The position numbers and the translations under genes were made by a program. From NCBI GenBank assembly GCA_022578965.1, contig MU400554.1, positions 271,277 to 335,276 of the forward strand: a stretch of DNA of 64,000 nucleotides, in the 5' to 3' direction. Numbering within the stretch: position 1 is the first letter of the stretch; every line of letters starts with the position of its first letter. Below are positions 60,310 through 64,000 of the stretch, piece by piece. The notes under the pieces are model-generated. The model was not told the DNA's origin. It did no database searches and saw nothing but the letters and a program-made list of their open reading frames with translations. Origin of the DNA: Xylaria sp. FL1777. Lineage: Eukaryota > Ascomycota > Sordariomycetes > Xylariales > Xylariaceae.

Positions 60310-61712
60310 TTATAGATCTCGCGACGTGCTCATGCCGATACTGGGGCCAGCTGGGGCCTTGCCCTTGCCCTTGGCAGCCGCAGATGGCGCCACCTTGTTC
60401 CAGGAGAGGAGGGTGTGATCACCGAGCTTCCTGGGTCGGAGGAAGCTTCCGGCAACGAAGAGGAGCGACATGACGATGAAGAAGCCGGCCAAGGCAAGCC
60501 ACAGGATGCCGGGGAGGTCGTTTTTGCCACCTAGGGGGCCGGTGGTCGTGATGACGAGGGACTTCCTGCCCTTGTAGGCGGTCATGTTGAAGTCTGGTAT
60601 CACGGGATTAGAGAAACATAGCATAGGACAGGAGGATCCGTATATCAACTTACTGTCGACGATGTTTATTTGATATGTGCCTGCGACTAGGGTTGTATTG
60701 CCAAACGCCCATGGCTTGAAGAAGGACGGCAGGGCAGCGGTCCGCATCCACGATATGAAATGTTCATCCGTCTTTAGATTCGGTGGTGGGGTTTTGTCCG
60801 AATATCCATCAGGGTAGCGCTTAATCCAGTTCGGCGGTGGTGTAATAAGGCTGTAATCGGGGTTCGTCAACGGCTCATAGAGATCCTTGTCGGAGCTCCA
60901 AGCGATGTCCTCCTCGCTCCATTTGTAAGTGCGTTCCTCGGGAGTCCCCTCGACACCCACGACGACAGGGCGGCCGATGGTATCGTTGAAGAGGGAATTG
61001 GCGATCAAGCCACAAGGATAAATCTGGAGAGTCTTCTTCTCGCCGTTTTCGTCCACATCCTCGGTGGCAAGGGGTGGACAGTTGGAGTTCTGGAGGGTCG
61101 AGGTGCTCACGGACTTGCCCACTAGCTGATCGGCGTTGAAAGAACTGACGTAGCGGCGGTGGTTCTGGTAGAAGTTGTCGAGATGGTAGTAAGCTCTCAC
61201 GGGAGCGCCCATGTCTTGGACGATCTTGAACTGGAGGCCGCAGGTTGAGAGGCCACTGACGTTCACGTTGCCGTAAGTATAAGTAACGTCTTCGGTCTTG
61301 TTCCATTGGGCATCCACGTTAATGGAACCGTTGTTATTTCGCCAGTACGACTTAACGAGGTCTGAGGGCATGGCGGAGAAATCGCTTCCAGCCTGTGCTC
61401 CACAGTCTGTGTAGTCGATTTCGATGTACGAGATCTAGAATGCGAATAGTCAGTCAGTGGCAGTTCCATCTCGTTGCGGTCAAGCGGACACAGCGCGTCC
61501 CGTACCATCCGACTGGCGTAGATCAGCAGTCCTCCGACGACTGCGGCAAAGACGCCCAGAACCAAGAAGATCCAGATGACATTTTTGGGGGTGAGGATTG
61601 GCTGCCAGGCCTTCAGTCGCTGCTGTCGAAAGGCGGTGTTGGCAGGACGTCTGCTGGTCTTCTTCTCCTCGACAGTAGATTGCTCGTGCGTGGAATTCTG
61701 GGATGAATCCAT
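60310..61712 (-). CDS. CDC50/LEM3 family flippase subunit
   Basis: Three exons (61506-61712, 60654-61434, 60310-60593) join in phase into 423 residues, the usual CDC50 length. The cytosolic N-tail ends in NTAFRQQRLKAWQPILTP, the family hallmark just before transmembrane segment 1 (about 44-65). The exoplasmic domain carries the paired Cys (YTDCG, STCGLQF, NCPPLA, YPCGLIANS), N-glycosylation sites and NWIKRYPDGY. Transmembrane segment 2 lies at about 358-380, followed by a Lys/Ala-rich tail. CDC50 proteins are the beta subunits of P4-ATPases and are needed for their exit from the ER and for phospholipid flipping. Which P4-ATPase it partners cannot be told from this window. Introns are 71 and 60 nt. 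It is convergent with the NASP-like gene. Confidence 0.95.
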
Positions 61713-63216
61713 CTTGGGCCGATGCGCAAAGGGGACCCAAGAACAGGATGTGAGGGCGCGATCGAGGGGGAGATGCTTTCACGCAAGTCTCATGCGGGTG
61801 GGATCGGTTGTTCTGGCCTAAACGAATCAAGACAGGTTGACCATCATGCGCGGAAATATCGTCGATTCGACCTGGAAATAGTCGGGGTCGAGAAACAACG
61901 GCGACGTAGCGATAATGGCTGGTGGTTGATAGACGAAGGATGGTTGGTTGGTTGGTTGGTTGATTGATTGATCGAATGAGTGAATGAATGAATGATGGAT
62001 AGTGACCTTGACGAGTTAGCCCCCGTCTTTCCCGGATTCCAAATGGGTGGCTGCTGCGACACTACAAGTTTAACAAATCTCATACACTATCGGTACCTAG
62101 GTACAACGTACGTACGTAGTAGGTATCTCTGGCACAGCCACAATCCGGGTCGGTATCCCCACATCTTCTCACCGTGATGTATACTGTGTTATATACTGTG
62201 GGTATTGTTTACTGCCTACCTAGGAAGCCACGTGAAAACTAACTTAATGCATCCATGATATTTTTGCGAGAGTTTGTTCTAGACATGCCATAACTCAATA
62301 ATTAATTGTAACTAGCCTTTTTATTTCATGTATCTCATAAAGACCCTTGATATTAGAAGAAACCAAAACAAAATCCCAGCTTGGATGTCAGAGCGTTGCT
62401 GCATTCTACAGAGGAAACAAAGTCTAAGTCTCTATGAAGTACTCAGATTCAAGATATCTACTTATAGACGCCCTTTGGAGACGTTAAGGTCATGAGCCAC
62501 GTCCCTCTGTTGAAGCAATACCAGCAGATTCAACCGTCACATAATAATCAAGTTCTCCTATGAGAATACACTATATACACAGTATATCAATTGATACTAA
62601 ATTGTTATAATGGGTTAGGCACACTCAAACTAGTAGAAAACATTGTTGTAACTCTGGTTTGGGTGAAGTTATATAAATCGCCTACTTATACTACATTTGT
62701 TTCTACACTGGCAGAGCTCAGGGCACCCTATGAAGGTTAATAAATTCGAGCCTTTAAATGGAAGCCTAAAAAAACTTCATTTTGATGTCCTTTTCATACA
62801 CTAGACAATTGATTATTTATGTGATTTAATAGTATATCTTCTCACATGCCTATAGATGTTAGTACCTTACCCCAAGAGTAAGTAAATTAGAAAAAAGATT
62901 GTTGGAGGCACACCATAAACCCAAGGACTCCTGAAATTCCCCGCCCAATTATTTACAGACCATCTAGTCTCTACGCTCTGAGCGAGTTTAATTTACAGAT
63001 CGACTATAATTAACAGATTAAGTGGGTATACCGCTAAGTCGAAGGGAAGTTTATTAGCAACTTCTCTGGCAAAAGTCTGTTTGTTAAAGGCTGACTCTAT
63101 ACGACCAGCGTCAGATCTATTAAGCACAAGTTTACGTGTGATGTTGTCGGATTGCCGTGAAAACGTGACTATCGTCGGGGAAAGTTAGAAGATGAACAAA
63201 GCTAAAGGTGAAGACG
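61713..63216. other. CDC50 promoter and AT-rich region
   Basis: The left part is the CDC50 promoter with a drifting tetranucleotide repeat at 61941-61996. From about 62240 to 63120 the sequence is strongly AT-rich with no coding frame; a repeat-induced point mutation relic is possible but unproven. Confidence 0.4.
61941..61996. repeat. Drifting TTGG/TTGA/TGAA tetranucleotide repeat
   Basis: Successive blocks of GGTT, GATT and GAAT units, each differing from the last by one base. This is a sign of a microsatellite that has mutated stepwise. It lies about 230 bases upstream of the CDC50 start codon. Confidence 0.7.
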
Positions 63217-63748
63217 TCACAGTCTATCCTCCTCCTCCTGCACACTATCCGCCAGATCCTTCCAATTAGCCCACTCAGCATCACCGCCAGGGATTCCCCC
63301 ATGAAGCGGTAACCGCGTGCCATCCCTATCGCCGAACCCTCTCAACCGACTAATCGCCTCCTTGATACCGACGGTGCCGAACTTAGCGACTAGCTCCTCG
63401 ATAGAGCTGACCTTGAACTGCAAGCGCCTCCGCTCGCGGCCCTCCTCCTCCGTAAGCTGGTTCTTGACAGACAGCTCGTAGAGCCGCACCACGGTCTTGG
63501 GGAAGAAGCCCGCGCACCCGTCGATGGCGCCGGCCGCGCCCACGGCCACGGCGGGCAGGAGCTGCTGTCCGAGGCCCGTGAAGGTGCGGAAGTGGTCGTG
63601 GTCGACGGCCGGGTTCGACGCGATCTGCGCGTGCACCGAGACGTCGCCGTGCGAGAGCTTGCAGCCCACGATGTTGGGGTGCTTCGCGAGCGCGACGAAG
63701 GTCGAGGGCGTGATCTTGACGTTGTTCGACACGCCCGGGTAGTGATAT
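63217..63748 (-). CDS. DapA-family aldolase/synthase, 3' exon only
   Basis: This exon encodes 177 residues of the dihydrodipicolinate synthase / N-acetylneuraminate lyase family; earlier exons lie beyond the right edge. The start is fixed by an acceptor (GTGTAG) just before YHYPGVS, which corresponds to the YNxP block with the catalytic Tyr. The Schiff-base Lys is in IVGCKLSHGD. FTGLGQQLLPAVAVGAAGAIDG and FFPKTVVRLYE complete the barrel's second half. The end (DSVQEEEDRL) is acidic. In fungi this family includes 4-hydroxy-2-oxoglutarate aldolase-like enzymes and 2-keto-3-deoxy-L-galactonate aldolase of galacturonate breakdown; lysine synthesis is not expected, since fungi use the aminoadipate route. 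Which reaction applies is undecided. Its GC-rich codon use contrasts with the AT-rich flank. Confidence 0.85.
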
Positions 63749-63870
63749 CTACACCCAACCCCACCCACTTTGAATCAGCAAAGAGGCTAAGCTAAAGATC
63801 TATTACAGGACTTCCTGTCCCGTATTTAAGTTCGAAAAATCCAAAGTATGACGGAAATAGCGACTAAATA

Positions 63871-63913
63871 GGGGGGGGGGGGGGGGGGGGGAGTAAAAAA
63901 AAAAAAAAAAAAA
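63871..63913. repeat. Adjacent poly-G and poly-A tracts
   Basis: About 21 G (63871-63891), three bases, then about 19 A (63895-63913). They sit in the presumed intron or 5' region of the aldolase gene. Such paired homopolymers are often mis-sized by sequencing. Confidence 0.8.
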
Positions 63914-64000
63914 GAAAAAACCCAAAACACCCCAGGTAAAGAACACTGAAAACCAACAGCAATGAACCACCCAAAAAAGCCCACCAGCGAGCATGCCCCC

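Noticed and set aside
63390..63764. 124-residue Ser/Arg/Thr-rich frame on the minus strand
   Set aside because: It is an out-of-frame reading of the GC-rich aldolase exon.
1..64000. tRNA, 5S rRNA or CRISPR features
   Set aside because: I looked for GGTTCRANYCC-type T-loops and regularly spaced repeats and found none I could fold or support by eye.

Overview
This window is nuclear DNA of a filamentous ascomycete, most likely a Sordariomycete. Genes carry short GT..AG introns (about 48-135 nt), intergenic DNA is long and full of short TAGGTA/TACCTA and TACTGCGTA words, and the recognisable proteins are fungal: porin, myo-inositol-3-phosphate synthase, a CDC50 flippase subunit, a NASP-type histone chaperone, a two-LIM paxillin-like protein and a DUF3405 protein. 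I place it no lower than class. I see no rRNA, tRNA, CRISPR array or bacterial-style operon.

Layout. 1-8.6 kb: an APH-fold kinase gene, then a nine- or ten-exon NLR-like gene (hydrolase-like, NACHT-like, ankyrin repeats, ZZ zinc finger), both on the minus strand. 10-20.2 kb: a DUF3405 type II membrane protein and a LIM protein, separated by a 5.5 kb stretch without a convincing gene. 20.2-24.9 kb: a second gene-free stretch. 24.9-31 kb: INO1 and a multi-exon membrane protein of unknown function, convergent. 32.9-40.1 kb: an aldo/keto reductase-RidA fusion, a PIF1-like helicase, a 430 bp fold-back element, and a secreted-type epoxide hydrolase whose last two exons lie beside that element. 43.4-50.8 kb: porin, a mitochondrial J-protein and an uncharacterised protein of about 1,138 residues. 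52.7-54.4 kb: a GT31/fringe-like glycosyltransferase. 57.9-61.7 kb: NASP-type chaperone and CDC50. The right edge holds the 3' exon of a DapA-family aldolase.

The genes do not form one pathway. Core functions (inositol and membrane lipid, mitochondrion, Golgi glycosylation, histone handling, cytokinesis) alternate with accessory ones (NLR-like receptor, PIF1-like helicase, unknown fungal families, fold-back repeat), as is common in fungal chromosome arms. For the spliced genes, exon ends were chosen by hand from splice signals, reading phase and family similarity. Phases agree across every junction except one in the 27-31 kb membrane protein and one frame conflict in the NLR-like gene.

The most notable items are the NLR-like protein, whose hydrolase nucleophile and NACHT Walker motifs are all eroded; the reductase-RidA fusion; the long-armed fold-back element; and a 9-mer (TACTGCGTA) present about twelve times, only in gene-free DNA.
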